Origin: Ascidia mentula
Taxonomy: Eukaryota; Chordata; Ascidiacea; Phlebobranchia; Ascidiidae
DNA: 64,000 nucleotides
NCBI GenBank assembly: GCA_947561715.1
Contig: OX387202.1
Coordinates: 19,667,001 to 19,731,000, forward strand
Direction of reading: 5' to 3'
Within the stretch, counting starts at the first letter, position 1. Every line of letters begins with the position of its first letter. The position numbers were made by a program, and so were the translations under genes. Positions 11,329 through 25,600 of the stretch are shown piece by piece. The notes under the pieces are model-generated. The model searched no databases. It saw only the letters and a list, made by a program, of their open reading frames with translations, and was not told the origin of the DNA.

Positions 11329-14300
11329 ATGTCAGATAGAAGTAGATTTTGTGTACAATTTGCTGGGTCTCAAGCGCATTGCGCAAAAAAGACGCGTTTG
11401 TTGTACAACGACAGCAAGCCGGATGACATCCGGGACATTTGGAAGTTAATCTACGATACATCGGATGCTCCCCAGGACATAGAAATCGTAGCTGGAAGTG
11501 AGTTTTTGTGTGATTCAGAGAATTGTTGGTCATTTATTTAATGTTTATAAATTTTTATCATTAGTTTCCAAATCCCTTTTATTTTGCACGCAAATTTACT
11601 ACGCATATGAACAATAAGCTGGTACATAAAATGGCACAGATAAAAGCATAGGGGTTATGGAGTTAGGCGCTCATTTTCACTTGTTGTTAACTTGGACGTT
11701 TTTACGTAAATTCCAGAATCAAAATTGTCCCCACAACATCGAATCTCGTCAATACAATAACTTTTACGCTGTGCAAAAATACTTGCCGCACGAATTTAAC
11801 AATCTCAAATCAATCTTAAAGAAATATTTTGGCCGAAATAAAAACGTAAAATTTTGAAACCCAAGCAGGCGAATCTTTTCAGCGAGGCAGCGACACGCTG
11901 TGTTACGGACGCTTACGTTAACTGGGGCAGTAGGTCTTACTGTTTCAATTAGGCATCTTGTCGACCCGAGAATTAGGGCAGGGTGCCTCCCTCAGCGCCT
12001 GACCCTTGTTTTTTTATCGCGTTACAACGCCTGGAATCGCATCTGTGTGATATTGAACCCCTAACGCCGTAAAAACGATTGTTTGCGAATCGACTTAAAT
12101 GTCTGTTGCATTTCCGAAACTAGACGCCCAGCAGCTAAATTTAGAACGTGTTTCGCGTGAACAATTAATGCCTAAATTCGTGGTTACGATATTTAAACAT
12201 GATGTATGTGTGTTAGTATTGAACACGATACATGGCATTTTTGTGGCGAAATTGGCGAATGTAGCAGAATATATCCTTAAATCCACTGTATCTCTATTTG
12301 GATATCTGTGTCATTTTGTCCATTTTTGAAGAAGGTGTTTGTCTACATAAATCGTTTACGCAAGCACACAGTATTTATGTCTATGTCTTTATATACCCAC
12401 ATTATCAGTACAGTATATGCGTAGATTTATATGTACAGTATCTTAACTTAAACCGCAAATCGCGCAGATCATGCAACATATCTTGTCAACGACCCGGAAG
12501 ACTTCGAAGTGTTCGTGGCAATGGCTGAAGACCAGTACAGACTCTTCCCCGCCAAACCACTGTCGGTTATTATTTGCTTGCCGGGGGAATACCGCCCCTC
12601 CCCATCTCTCGGGACCTCCTCCCCAGACCGCTCACTCCCCCCCATCCAGTACGAGGCGAAGATGAACGGGTATTGCAAGATGATCGAAAAGGTTTGTGCG
12701 ACATAAATTATTCGTCCTGCAAATTTGACAAAATGTTTTTTATTATCCGTGTAATAATTGTGAAATATATCTCTTATTCATAACTCCAAGTGAAAATCAT
12801 AAAAGAAACGAAACTGTTTATAGGAAATGTTGGGTTACTAAATATTACTTGTATTTTTTCACCATCCCAATACAACTTGTTTTTTTACCCCGAGTTCTCG
12901 ACAACCCGACGAATAACAGGGAATGTAAACATAATTTCCTTCCAGGGTTCAGACATTTTCACCAACGGATCGAAGCCATTCCTCTGTGACAATTCTGCCG
13001 CTGCAAGCAGAGAGTCAAGCCCCCAGCATCATTATACGTCACGTAGTCCTGCGCCAATCACAAACGGACACGTAGGCAAAATGAACGGACTTTCACCACA
13101 GGACCTCAGCAGTCACCGACATTTAGACAGACCTGATCAAAAATTCCAAGCGATTGATTTTAGCCGATCTCGACCATCCGGAGATTCGCCAGTCCAGCCT
13201 CAGCCTATAAGGTTTAATGCAAACGGAGGAACGAACGGACATACAGACAACGGATTCCAACCTTGCTCATCTGCCTCCGCCACAAACAGCGTTTCAACGA
13301 TTGTGAACAACTTACAGCAGCAACGCCTCCTCCAGAACAGCCCTAGTGCGTCGTACATCCTGCAAACTTTCCTGAGGAACAACTTCGAGAGAGCAGCAGC
13401 CATGCAGTTTGGTAATGGAGTTGGTCTCAGTTCTTCTGTCGATGGGAAACCCGACAGCATCCTCGCTTCCACCCTCAACGACTTCCGGTAAGATGGCCGT
13501 GATTATTCAACCGTGACAGCATGTTAATTCGTAATATTGTGGTTTGGAAGTTTCAATTTTTGGGAAAATAATTTTCTTTGTATTTCGAGTTTAAAATTCA
13601 ATATTATACCGATCAAATTACAATGGTATGTGGTAATATGGCACAGTTCGCGACGCAATTTACCACGAAAACACACTTTGTGATACAAGTTTATTAACTG
13701 TCAACTAATATATTCCGTCCAGTGCCCTCCAAGAATCAAACTCGCTTCTGCCGAAAGAATTCGACACAAAGAAGCGAAAGAGAAGAAATTTTAACAAGAA
13801 CAACCTCCAGGTTCGTAACAAGTTTTCCACTCGGACGTAAAACAAACAAAATTAGTGAAAAGTTTCTCACCTATGGGTAAAATTTGGGCATGAGAGTCTG
13901 GCAGTGCCAGCTTTGTGGTCAGCCTTAACCTTAACAATTCCAATACTTTGGTGTCAATTAGTTTCGGGGTTGTTGGGTTATGGGGGTGCTTTCCACGTTT
14001 CAACTTGAACTGTTAAACTTCTAAAACCACCAAAGTTTGGCTTAAAACTTGTCCAGTAATTCCTGGAACCCCTTAGATTTTGTGTGGAATCCAGAACGCT
14101 CTTTGGTAAACGTTGGTTCAGGGGCTTATGTGGGGATATCAACACAGAAACCTCACAAATTAATCGTAACATTCCAGATTGGTGGCCGAGTTGGAAGAGT
14201 TTTGGATACGAGCAAAAGAATGAGAAGTTCCCCGACCCAGAGTAACATCGAATATCATTACGAAAGAGCGGTCGAATACCAGTAAGTATTCTCCATGTAT

Positions 14301-16965
14301 GACGTACATGTGCGTGACGTCATACGGGTTTTTGAGTGCAGGAATGTAATTGGTTGTCTGTGTTCATACCTGTGACTGTTTTCTTGTTCTTGGTTGACAT
14401 CACATTTTTATTGATTAGCCTCATATATGAAACGATTCTATGGCAGCTAAAGTAGGTGTAGTTTATGAACTTGGCGAAATTATCCTGACCAAGTTTGTGA
14501 AATAAGAATTTTAATCGGGGAAACAGTGAGAGTTGGTTCCCTTTTTTACGTTGGGCGACTGTTAAACCTACTTGATCACAAGTTGTATCACAAGATTCCC
14601 TCAGTTCAGTTTTAAAACCACATGACAAAGATATTGTGATAAGTTTTGCGTTGAGTGATGTACGGGGGAGGTTAAAGTTGCCTACATAGGCTTGGGTTAG
14701 CGCCTTAAGTGATGGTTGGTTGTGATGAATGTAATCAAACCACAGGAAAACTTTATCAGAGACGTCCTGTCTTTGGGAGCTTCAGATAAATCATTTTGTG
14801 GATGTTTTACAATTGGTTGCAAACTCAAACGTTCTTTGATAAATAAACCTAAAAAAATGTTGACGTTCGGCAGCAGTTTTTTAAGTAATAAAATAACTTT
14901 TAAGTTCATCATATGCGTCACACATACGTCACATTTCGCGGATGTGGCTATTTTTGCCGAAAATCTAAATCGGGGCAGCAAGCAACTTAAAACATGCATA
15001 ACTTGACCAAGACCTGCTATTAAGTCCAATTATAAGGGGCCTAAAACAGCTACGGACTTGCTGAACAAAATAGCAAACCCGCAGTATCAGTCGGCGGAGC
15101 TATTATGAAACCTGTTCGGGCTAAGTTTCCTCGAATTGGTTAAACGTAGCCCACTTTGTGGTTCACTTCATCCTGTCCTCTGAACCACACCATACGATAA
15201 TATGCATTTGCCAAGCCTGGGTGTGTGCGTTGTACGTCAATTTGTAAAGGTCTAGCCATGCGTTTTCATTCAGGCTTGCGTGCTTATAGCTGGTTTAATC
15301 GTAATTGTGAACTTTGAGATCTGAAACAAACCTTACTCACAGATTTCACTAGACTATTTGTGACTCAACAATCTCCTCTCATTATTTACAACATAGAAAT
15401 CAGCCATCATTTCACAGCTATGGCTGCGAGCTTGTGATTCCGAAACTTTTTACAGCATAAAAGCATTTGTTCTCGCAATACACTCACGCTTGCATAATAT
15501 GCAGGACTCATCATCAGAATTCCTTTAAATTCTTGACACAAATTTAACTGTTGTCTTCCTTGTAGTACAATGACCGAAGAAGAACAGAAATCCCACAATT
15601 CCGCTCATCGCTCCCACTGGAAACATCTCCTGTTCGTTTCACAAAGCAGTCCAAACTTTCTACGTAACTTCCGGAACGCAAAGGTGTGATTAACATAAGA
15701 TCGCAGTCACGTAAATAACAAATTTTGGGGCTTGGAAGACAAATGTTTATTTCTTCTTAAACACACCAACAGTGCCATAACGTCTACCAGTGGTTTCGGT
15801 GTAATAAAATCCGAGCTAGACTATAAAATTTACCACACGAAATACCAGGGAATTTCTTGGTGACGAAACTAGAAACGATTGTGTTTTTTAACTTGACCGT
15901 GTTTTTTTTCAGTACGACGAATGGTCATCAGAGGCGCGCGACATCTTCGCTATTTCGAAACCTGACAAATACAAGTGGTCGTTCTTGACTTTATCCAAAC
16001 AAGGAGATGTTCTGTGTCGTCGAATCATCGAAAGAGTAAAAGATTTAAAGCAGTTGAAGCTTGAAGACAGACCGGAATGGTGCCCCACTGTAAGTTATCG
16101 TGTAATAGATTAGAACAGAACTTGGAACATTGATATAAAGTAGTTGGTGTACAAAAGTTATACGTTTGTTTTAAAGAAATGCATTTTCGAGGCAAAAGAT
16201 AATATTTAATGGAGAGAAAAAAAAATGATTTTAAAAATTGTTTGATAGATTTTCATGATTTCAATAAACCGACTCCAACATTCTTATTTAATGCTTTTCA
16301 TTTTTGTACAGGACGAAGTTCTTGAGATTGCACAACACAGAGCAGCAGAGCGTCTCGCCCAACTTGAGAGAATTCTTTATTCGAGGTAAATTATTTAACT
16401 TAAGTCCCAGACCCCAGGATTAATTCACTGTTGTGTTTTAACACGAAAAACTGAAATTTGTAGATTGGAATTTTTAATAAAGTTCTTGGATATTTTCAGG
16501 TCACAAAGCGTTTTACAAGATGAGAACAACAAGAACGACCGCAAATCCGACAACACCAAGGTAAGTTTTACAATTAACAAGACAAAATTGACTACAACTT
16601 AGCAGCCATAGGCGCATAAAGTTGTTTGTGTTAAAATTATTAATGTTTAGAAGAATTCGGTCTCCTATTATTTTCGTCAAGTTACTGCAAGTTTTAATGA
16701 AACAATAACCTTCTTGACTGCCAGTTGTGTGTGTAATATAGTTAAGTTACTGCTTTGTAGGCGAAATTTTAATAATTTTTTACTTCCGTTGCAGCCCCTC
16801 TCGTTCAACGTACCCTCGCTTGCCACAGCTCTGGGTCAGGCATTCTCCCTTCCACACAACTTAACACCACGCATATCAGAGTTCGCAAAACCCGTCGATC
16901 GTTCAACGGCCCCCACATTCACTTCAATCAAACATGAAAGCATAAGTCCCGAAGAAACTTGTTAA
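11329..16965 (+). CDS. Unrecognised, probably nuclear protein (10 exons, 575 aa)
   Basis: I do not recognise this family. Exons are 11329-11497, 12468-12691, 12946-13487, 13723-13810, 14178-14281, 15566-15683, 15913-16089, 16312-16385, 16500-16560 and 16795-16965. All junctions are GT-AG and phase-consistent. An N-terminal, apparently folded region (residues about 5-130; WKLIYD near 38, PEDFEVF near 67) is followed by a Ser/Pro/Asn/Gln-rich linker (about 135-310). A basic NLS-like KKRKRR opens a conserved-looking, Trp-rich helical C-terminal region (about 320-500; SHWKHLLF, DRPEWCP). The tail contains IKHE, a SUMO-consensus-like motif. The layout suggests a transcription or chromatin regulator, but this is inference. 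The start is chosen because an acceptor-like taacag ends 11 bases before ATG. Candidate AATAAA is at 17274. Confidence 0.8.
11498..12467 (+). other. Intron 1 of the unrecognised gene
   Basis: About 970 bases between a GTGAGT donor and a gcgcag acceptor. It contains open frames at 11657-11857 and 12099-12329, neither with a domain or with splice-compatible ends. I see nothing else in it. Confidence 0.6.
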
Positions 16966-18734
16966 ACAATCACTCCATTGTCGTCTGTTCTTCGATAGAT
17001 AAACGCAGATCTATTACGTCATAATCATCTTTTCTGTTTATGGAGTTTTATTTGGCGTGAGTTCGTGCACAATGCAAATACATGGAAAACTCCCGAGGGA
17101 AAAGTTATAAACGAGATGTTTTTTGCCTTTTCTTATTCTTTTCAAGCGAATGCCGTTATTTAATTGTTTTTTGTTTTTTTTGCCACTTTTGTGCCCTGTT
17201 GACCAAATTATTTTTTACTGTGAAAAGATGGCGACTGGGGATATTTTTCGCGAACGCCTCTATTTCTTTCGCCAATAAAATGTTCATGGTGTCAATTCTT
17301 GTGGTTTCCCCGGCGGGAAATACCCTTTAATATCAATTGTCAGCACAACTGAATAATTTCCAAACTTTTCAAAAACGTAAGGGGTGTATTAACGTTACAA
17401 AGGCACTATTGTTACGCAATAAAGTCGCCCCAAAGAGCATGTTTACCATGTATTCAATAACATTTTCACTTGAAAATTACGTAATACACTCAAGCAGCGC
17501 CAAACAACGAACAACGTCACGCTTTCGTCACACATACGTCATCATATTCCTTTGGTGCGAGCATGGCACTGCGATTGTGTCGTAAAACTTGGCAGTCGAA
17601 AGCAGGTTTGGGAAATTGGGGGCTTCCCCTCCGCTCAACGGAGAAATCAATCAACCGCGACGCGTGCCCGGCCATGCGTGAAAACACAGAGAAAAAAAAG
17701 CAAATGAATTTTTCGACGCCGGAATAACCGAAGCATGACGAGAATAAGAGGAAATTGTGGCGAACGCAAAAGGCAGATAAGGGGGGGGGGAGGCAGTGGA
17801 TCAACGGTTTTTGACGCAATTTATTCAGGTAAACAGGTTTTTATTGTTCCCAGTAGTTACCATGGTGACCGGACAGCGTCGCGATATCTCCATCGGGATT
17901 GAATTAACGAACACTTGCATTAACAGTGGGACGTCACCAATACTTGGAACTTGATTCAAGTCACATCAGGGTTGACAACACACTTAGTGACGTCATAAGC
18001 GCCTTTCATTATTCGAACGGTTCAGTTGTTCTGATATTGTTTGCAAAAAAACGCTGATTCGAAAGTTTCCAAAGCGTTAGGGTTTTTTAAAGTATAAGAG
18101 AAGTTCTCTGTAGCCACGGATCGGTAAGTGCTTATAACATGAGCCAGAAGTGCAAAACATGACAGAAGATTATTACAGGGGATGAGCTACATTGTTGAGT
18201 ATTATTTGAAACACTAAAACTGCCCGGGGGCTGAAGCTAATTCTGCTTGACTTCACCCCAGAAGTTTTCCTACGAATCAGGAAAAGTAAAAAAAGGAAAA
18301 TTTGCGACAAAAGAAGATTCAACAACGATACAAAAAAAACTTCATAGGCTACGCGGGCGAAACAATTGTTAAAGAACAAAACCTTCCCAAATCCTGTTGT
18401 TTTTTTTGCTCGCTTAAAACAATCTCGTGGAACAATTCTTGCATTCCAAGCGCAATGATTTTGCATATTTACACGCAAGTCGCAAGCGGTGACGTCATCG
18501 GGCACTCAATGTTTTCCTACCAGACAATTGCGATTGTCACGTCACAATACGCGTCGCCGTGACGTAACAAACAAAAGTTGCCCCGATCGTAAACGTTGAT
18601 GACGTCACAGTCATTGTAAAAAATAGGAGCAATGACGTCACCACGGTTTGTAAAACATAGGATAGGAGAAAATAACAAAGGCATCGATTTCTGCTGAAAC
18701 TTTATGCAATGTTTAGTGCAAGAATATGGAAGAA
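16966..18734. other. Convergent intergenic region between the unrecognised gene and MRTF
   Basis: Both flanking genes end into this interval, so it holds two 3' UTRs. AATAAA at 17274-17279 is a plausible poly(A) signal for the plus-strand gene. A run of ten Gs lies near 17780. Four TGACGTCA octamers lie between about 17988 and 18640, the densest cluster after 43.8-44.6 kb. No coding exon is supported. Confidence 0.5.
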
Positions 18735-19681
18735 CTACGTGTTGAAATTGGACTCGAGCAGTCCGTCCCATGGGTCCCACTGTTCGACCCCGGTTCCACC
18801 CAGGCCCGGGTTCATGTTGAGCGTCCCAGTGGAACCGCTGACCCCCAAAATGTTTTCGTTTTCGTGGAAACTGTTGTAACCGACCCCGGGGTGGTATCGC
18901 GTGTTTTGGAGGTGGCTTTCATCCGAATTCATGTATCCGAAAGGACCCCCAGGAGAAGGGGGTCCCCCTACAGCGGAACCGAGGGTCAAATCGAGCCAGC
19001 CGAGTTTGTTTCCCATCGTGTGGTTCCCGGAAGTTGAGTTGTCACTGGAGGAGAGAAGTTCCTGGGACGCTGACTTCACCAGGTGTGTGTGGGAGGAACG
19101 AGGTGAGGGATGGGGTCGGAAGGTCGATTGTAAGTAGGGTTTGGGGCGGGGGGGAGTCGCGGGAGAGAGACTGACTGTGTTCAAGGTCGGCTCCCCACTG
19201 TCCAATGATGACGACGACAACCTGAGGTCGTTGAAAAGGTCTTTGCTCGACCCGTCCATGTTCGTGTCCATCGGGGAGTAATGAGAATTGGAATAAATGA
19301 TCCCAGAATCGACACTGTTCCTCGCACTGGCGCGCGAATAGTTCAGAGGTTGATCGACGCAGCGGTCGTTCAGCGATGACGTAATCACAGGAGGAAAGCT
19401 GGATGTGTCCATAAGAGCATCCCCGGCCGTCTCCACCAGCATCTTCGCCACATCCGGGGATGCGAAGTCCCTGGAGACGCGATGGGAGTAACTCTGCTGC
19501 TGGGCGATCTCCTGCTGGAGCTGAGCGCGCTCCTGGGCAATGACGCTCCCGTACTCGTTGCTTGGCAACCGGTGTTGCTGGGGGTAACCTGGGTGGTGCC
19601 GCATGGTGGGGTCGGAGAGTCCTTGGTACGATGGATGATCGTTGAGTCGTTGACGAGTCACAACCGGTGTAACTGGGAGTT
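18735..19681 (-). other. MRTF: MRTF exon 18: C-terminal transactivation region
   Basis: A single 947-base exon encodes the last 314 residues. It is rich in Ser, Pro, Gly and Asp, with a WLDLTL motif similar to the C-terminal activation region of vertebrate MRTFs, and ends LLESNFNT before TAG at 18735-18737. The acceptor is gttacag at 19682. Confidence 0.88.
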
Positions 19682-22600
19682 CTGTAACAATGTGGAAGAT
19701 ACAAAATGGGATCCACACTTGTTGGAATCAGATGCGGACGGAGAGGTGGAGAGCTTAAACTCAATTCGAACATTTTCCAAATTATTTCAAATATTTAAGA
19801 AGGAAACCCCCTTTCAAACTCCGCCTTGCTTTTAATTTGGAAGAAAAAATTTTCCTTCTCGAAAGGAACAGTGATAAAACAAACTACTCACCTCCGTGAT
19901 CGGCCAACAACTCCAGCAAATCATCCATCTGCCTGCTTACGTTCTCCTGTTGGGGATTTCCCCTCGAATCGAGGTCGTTCAACATCTGAAAAGAGGAAAG
20001 TTTTTGGTGACGTGAGACCGAAAAAATTGACACAACGAAACGGTGGTGGGGGATTACCTCGTATGCCTGGTCGTAGTTGGGGGGGCTGTTGAACTGTTGG
20101 GAGGTCTGCCGGACTGTTGAAGGATTGCTGAAAAAATATTGATGTTTGTGACTGAACATTCCAATATAATCACTTTCCTATATTTAAATGTTAAAGTTGT
20201 AATTTCTTGGGATATAAACTAAATTAAAAAAAGGAAAAAACGTTTGGTTCTTGTTCAATGCTTCTGGTCAGACTCTGGTTGATTGACTGATAAACTTTTG
20301 TGTGTTGACTTGCTTCACAAAGTATGGCCGTAAAGTTCAATTTAGTAAAAACAAACATCAGATAATTTAATGCTGTCGGGTAAAAATAATAGTGATATCA
20401 GTGTTTCGGTTGCTATGCAGCAGCCTTCATTAGGATGTAACGAAAATCGTACAACAATACAGCGCGGTCAATTGGCGTTGAATGTTGTTGCGTAGCAACC
20501 GAAACGTTGAAACTTGCAACCATTTTTATCTGAAGAGCAGTTTCTTAGTAACGCACAACAGACAGTGAAGAAATGTTTACCTGGAACAGAACTGGACGGC
20601 CGGTTGCGTTCGATGGTTCGAGATCCTTGTTTGTGGAAATTCGAAGACTTGTTGTTGGGGATCATGTTTAGTTTCACCCTAAACCAAATCAACAAACTTG
20701 TTACACTCCACGTTTCGGAAACTCACGGGGAATATTACAATAAGTTGTTTCTTTTAAACTACCCTTCTTTCACATACAAAATGACAGGTTTAATGAAAAG
20801 CTCTGCACCAAATTAACGCAAAAAAGGTGAAAAAAAACTAAAAAAATAGCAAAAAAGGTATTTATATTTCTAAACGCACCGGGTTGTGTTCCTGTAACTT
20901 CATCAACTGCGACCTATGTAGCTCCACCATGCGGCGGAGGTCGTTAATCTCTTTCTGTTGTTTCTCCAACAATTGGTCTTTGTTGACGTCGTGAGATTCG
21001 GGATAAGTGAAACTTGATGACGTCGTGCCGTGTGACGAAATAGAGACGACCCTGCAGGAATATTTAGTTGAGAAATATGGAACTGACGCCTTAAGTTCTT
21101 GATAGAAACCTTGCGTCCTGTATGTTGGAATGCCAGGTTGGCATCGTGAACTTCTCTTGTTTCAGAATAATCTTATGTTGTTCTGGGACCGGCATCCTGG
21201 CCACCCGGTGGTGGAAAACTGTGTTGGGGTCGATGCTGTACGCGGTACTGGGTCCGGGGTCATTGGAACCAACTTGGTCATGGTTGGGTGGGCTCATAGC
21301 CATACCCTGTGATATAATTGGTTGCATCGAGTGGTTGCTATCCTGGGAAACTCCCGAAAATGATACCTGCATTGAGATTTTTTTGTTGGAAATCATCAGA
21401 AATTGTTTTGAAAAAAAGTGACAACTGATACATTTTACAATTACCAGGTGTTAAATTAAATTTAGAATGCTTTTGTGTAAATCATTAGAGTTAATTCAAC
21501 ATTATGTCTGGCAGTATCAGAAACACGTGCCGTTATATTTAATAACAAATATATGAATGAATATTTTTACATCGTTGATGGTCGTGGGACTGCCAGCAGT
21601 TGCGTAAACCATTGAGGATGAATTTTCATCTTGTAAATCTGTGAGACTGAAGACACAAAAATATTTGAAGTTTAACAAGAAACACTTTTTTAAATCACTT
21701 TATTTTGTGTTCAACTAAAGGAGCAGCAAATTTTGACCAATTTTCAAAGCAAAACAACATTTCAAAGAATGTTTTTTTCACACAGAATTTTTCACAAAAA
21801 CTTATGATTTGACGGGAAAACTTACAATGGGTTTTCGCTGTCGACACAAAATGGCTTCAATCTTTCCACCAAAACCTCTTTAGTTCCCGTTACCTAAAAA
21901 CACGAAGTATTAAATAAACAAATCTTTCGAAACTATAATTTACATATATTTTAAACTTTTCTTTGAGTTTCATGAGAGAGCTGCTTGTAATGTGTAAATA
22001 TATTACATAAATATTAAAATCTATGATAACAATAGATTGTCATTTACACTAAAATCCACATGTCAACAAAACAATTTCTGAAATTCAATAAATATTTTTC
22101 AATAAATTAGAATTATTCTAATTCCAATGGAATGAAAAGTAATTTAAGTGGTTAAGTTTGTGCATCACGCTTAAAACAAGATGCCAATAAACTTGCGACA
22201 ATGTTTGTGAGCTTGTTCACCTTCAGACGACGGAACTTGAGTTCTTCCTTCAGTTCTGAAACTTTCATTTCCTCGATTCTACCCAATGTGAGAGCAACGT
22301 TCGATCGAGGTTTCTCCATTTTAATTCCTTGCGACGCAGGGGGTGGGGGAGGGGGATTTAAACCCTGTTGAAAATGAGACAATTGTGAAAATCAATATTT
22401 GTCAGGATATGCGATAGTGTACAATTATGTTTTAATAACTACTACTGCAATGGCTTCAGAATAAGACACCAACGTTGCTTTTAAATGAAATAAATTTGCC
22501 ATGTTTCAATAATTAATGGCACTATTGCAGTAGATGAGGATTACAATATGGTTTGCACATTAAATAAAGTTGTTTTTGTTGATTTTAAATAGCCTAACAT

Positions 22601-25600
22601 AATTATTTCTTGATACTAATTATAATTACAAATATTGCCCTAAATTTTAAAACCGTCTGAGCGAATGTTGGTAAAAAAGCAGCAACATTTTTTGAGCGGT
22701 GAGACAGATTTAAAATAAAGGTTTATCACAAAGGGTTGGCCACGAGGATAAACCCAGCTTAATTTACAGGGGAGGTGGTTGAGTAATTGGTTGAGGGCTT
22801 GGCTCAACTTCCAACCTAATTGAATGAACACAAAACATTATCTATTGTTAAGGCAGGCTCCTGTTACTGGTGGGGGGTTTAATCCTTTACTTGCATGACT
22901 GAAAACGTACAAGTTGTGCTAAAAAGAGCACCAACATGAAATGCAACTCGTTTTAGGATTCCATAATACTACCAAAAAGAACTTTTAACAATAAGAGCTA
23001 TTTGCCTTATTTTGTGCAAAGTATGTGTGTTTTGATTACGAAGATCAAGGATTAAATCCCAGTCTGTTCTAGACTGTAAATGTTAAAACACATAAAAACA
23101 TAAAATATTGGAATTTACCTTCTGTGAAAAACTTCCTGTTTGTTGGGAGGAATCCCCAGATCTGCAACAGAAATTAATTTGATGTTAAATTATGCAAACA
23201 GTGTGCACTCAGTGCTTTCCTCACAACCAAACATAATTCACATTTTTTGAACAAAATTAGGTTGCTTGTGAACCAGTAAATAAGCATCGCAAATATCCAA
23301 GTAGATCTTGGCACAGGTTTGGAGAGGATGTTTGTAAATCTTTCCCCATGCAAAGTGAGATCAATATTCACGCCACAACAAAAATACCAATAAAAGTGTC
23401 CACAAACAAGAGGTTTGGCTGCAGATTTTATGAACACCTGCTTCAATATCCAGCACAGTAACAGTTTTTAGTCACCTTTGGTTGTATTGTTTGTTCATAA
23501 TCAGGTGTTGCAGGTAGAGTTGTTGTTGTTGTAGCAACCGCGTGTACGGAGTATCGTCATCTGTTTCGTTCGGGTTCAATAATCTTGTCGTCTTTCCCTG
23601 TTGCTGAAAAAAGTGGTTTTTAAAAGTTTTGTTTAAATCTGCAACTGAACTTGTTAAAGTAAAATTACAATGAACAAAATCACAAACACCAACTCTTTAA
23701 CAAATATAATGTTGCTGTTTCTGCCAGGTATTTCATATTATAACAATCTGTCCTTCTGACACAAAAGTCCCGTTAATTGTGCCAGAAGGACAGAATAATT
23801 AACCAAAATACCAAGTCTTTTATTCCAAAATAATCCAAGTTCACATTGGAGGAAAAATTTCAAACTTATCTGACAATCAGATCTAAATATTTGCCATGGA
23901 TCAGTTTGGTGCAAACAGACAATCTCATTTAGTTGAAAAACTCAAATATAGGATGGGTACGGTCAAATATTTTCGAGCGGTATTAATGTCTATGCTACAT
24001 TTAGCTGTGCAAATATTGGATCTATTCAATGGCAGAAGCATGAAATGTAAATAAAAACCACACAACATTCCTGAATGGGATGAACCTCACATAAAACCAA
24101 ATGTTTTCGTGCCAAACATTCTTTTAAATTCTTGTAAATATTTCTTGAACAGAGAAATTGCTTCCCCTCATGGCAAAACTAAACTATTTCAAGCAAACAG
24201 GAAAGTATGTGAATTTGACGAAGGCACGAAAGAATTTGTTTTTAAACTTATCACCACAAACAAATCATGAACACATTGAAGTGTGGAAAACTCTTCAATT
24301 GTTATTGAATGGAACTGATATAAAAAAAACAGTATAGACTTATAATCCACGATGATTGGCAGTTACAACTTCACATAATACTGAATATTTTCCATTAGTA
24401 GGAGATGATGAGATTCTGCGGCAAAACTCCCAGCGTTTACAAGAATTGCAGACAAAAGACGCGTCTGGCAGTTTGCCTTGCCACAAAAATTCACAGAAAG
24501 CGCTAGAAAAGATTAATTTTTACTTCGACCGGGACAGATTGAGGAATGTGAATGCTGTTGTTTTTCCCCATAAGCACAGAAAAAAAGAGAATGATTTGCA
24601 CCAAACACACTTTTTTTAATGAAACAATTGACAAAAATTGTTTTCATAATGATTTACAATGTATAAGTTTATATAGAACATCGTATTATTTCTGCAAAAA
24701 ATCTTCAAAAATCATTTTTATCCAAACCTAATAACTGGCACATCATCAGATGAAAGCATTGTGATGTATTGTGACATTTTGACTACTGTTTACATGGCGG
24801 TGGGTGATTAGATAACATCTCTGTGGACGTTGTTTGATTAACAAAGCTTCACCGTGGGTTACTGTTTTAACATTGTGTGTTTTGGTCGATGTGGACAAGT
24901 TTATGGGGCAGTGTCTGTTGATTTATGGATAAAAAATGGAACAATTTCACAAACCCTGAAGAAATATGATGAAATTCTGCATGGTGAGATTTAAGTATTT
25001 TTTTCTTTGAAAATGTCTAAATGTCATTTAAAGTAACAAATCCACAAGTGTTTCGTAATCGCACTCATGAAGAGACACCACTGTAAATATCAACAAAGTA
25101 AAAATAAGAAAACGTTTCATCACAAGATGAACAAATTCCCCCTCCCACATTTATTTTTGTTCTGTTACATCACAATGGGATAATCAAATTTCCACCTGGG
25201 CCGTACAGTGAACAATGTCATCTTGTTGACCTTTGACCTAATTACCAGGTATCCTGTGTTGCTCTCAGCTATTGAGCAAGTATCTTTTAGCTGATGTAAA
25301 TATTTGTTGGAGTACCAGTGAAAAATCTAATGCAGGATGGAGTTTTTTTCAAAATATGAAAAACTTTTCTTGCTTAGTAAGACAATGTTGCTTTGGTTTT
25401 AAAAAAACACCCTTTGACAAAAAGTTAATTTGGAGTTTTTGCTTTGGAATTGCTTTTTAAATTTAGTAACAATTAAAATTGTCAATAAAAATTATACAAG
25501 AACTTAAGTTTTCGACACCCAGCCCATCAACTAGAAAGTCCCCTTTGAGCAACTTATCAAACATTCAAAAAAATTTGTAAACATGATCCAATAACGTTTA

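Larger units (their letters stand above)
19892..23603 (-). other. MRTF: MRTF exons 8-17: Gln-rich, SAP, leucine zipper
   Basis: Exons in transcript order: 23603-23476 (Gln-rich), 23161-23119, 22364-22221 and 21893-21826 (SAP split across an intron: MKVSELKEELKFRRLK then VTGTKEVLVERLKPF), 21646-21571, 21366-21110, 21051-20880 (coiled coil), 20678-20581, 20127-20058, 19985-19892. The 98-base exon 20678-20581 is needed to restore the frame between the coiled coil and the downstream exons. Its own open frame is phase 0 to phase 2, exactly what the junction requires. Confidence 0.85.

Noticed and set aside
24356..24619. 87-codon plus-strand frame in the large MRTF intron
   Set aside because: No recognisable domain, no promoter or splice signals, and no plausible partner exon.
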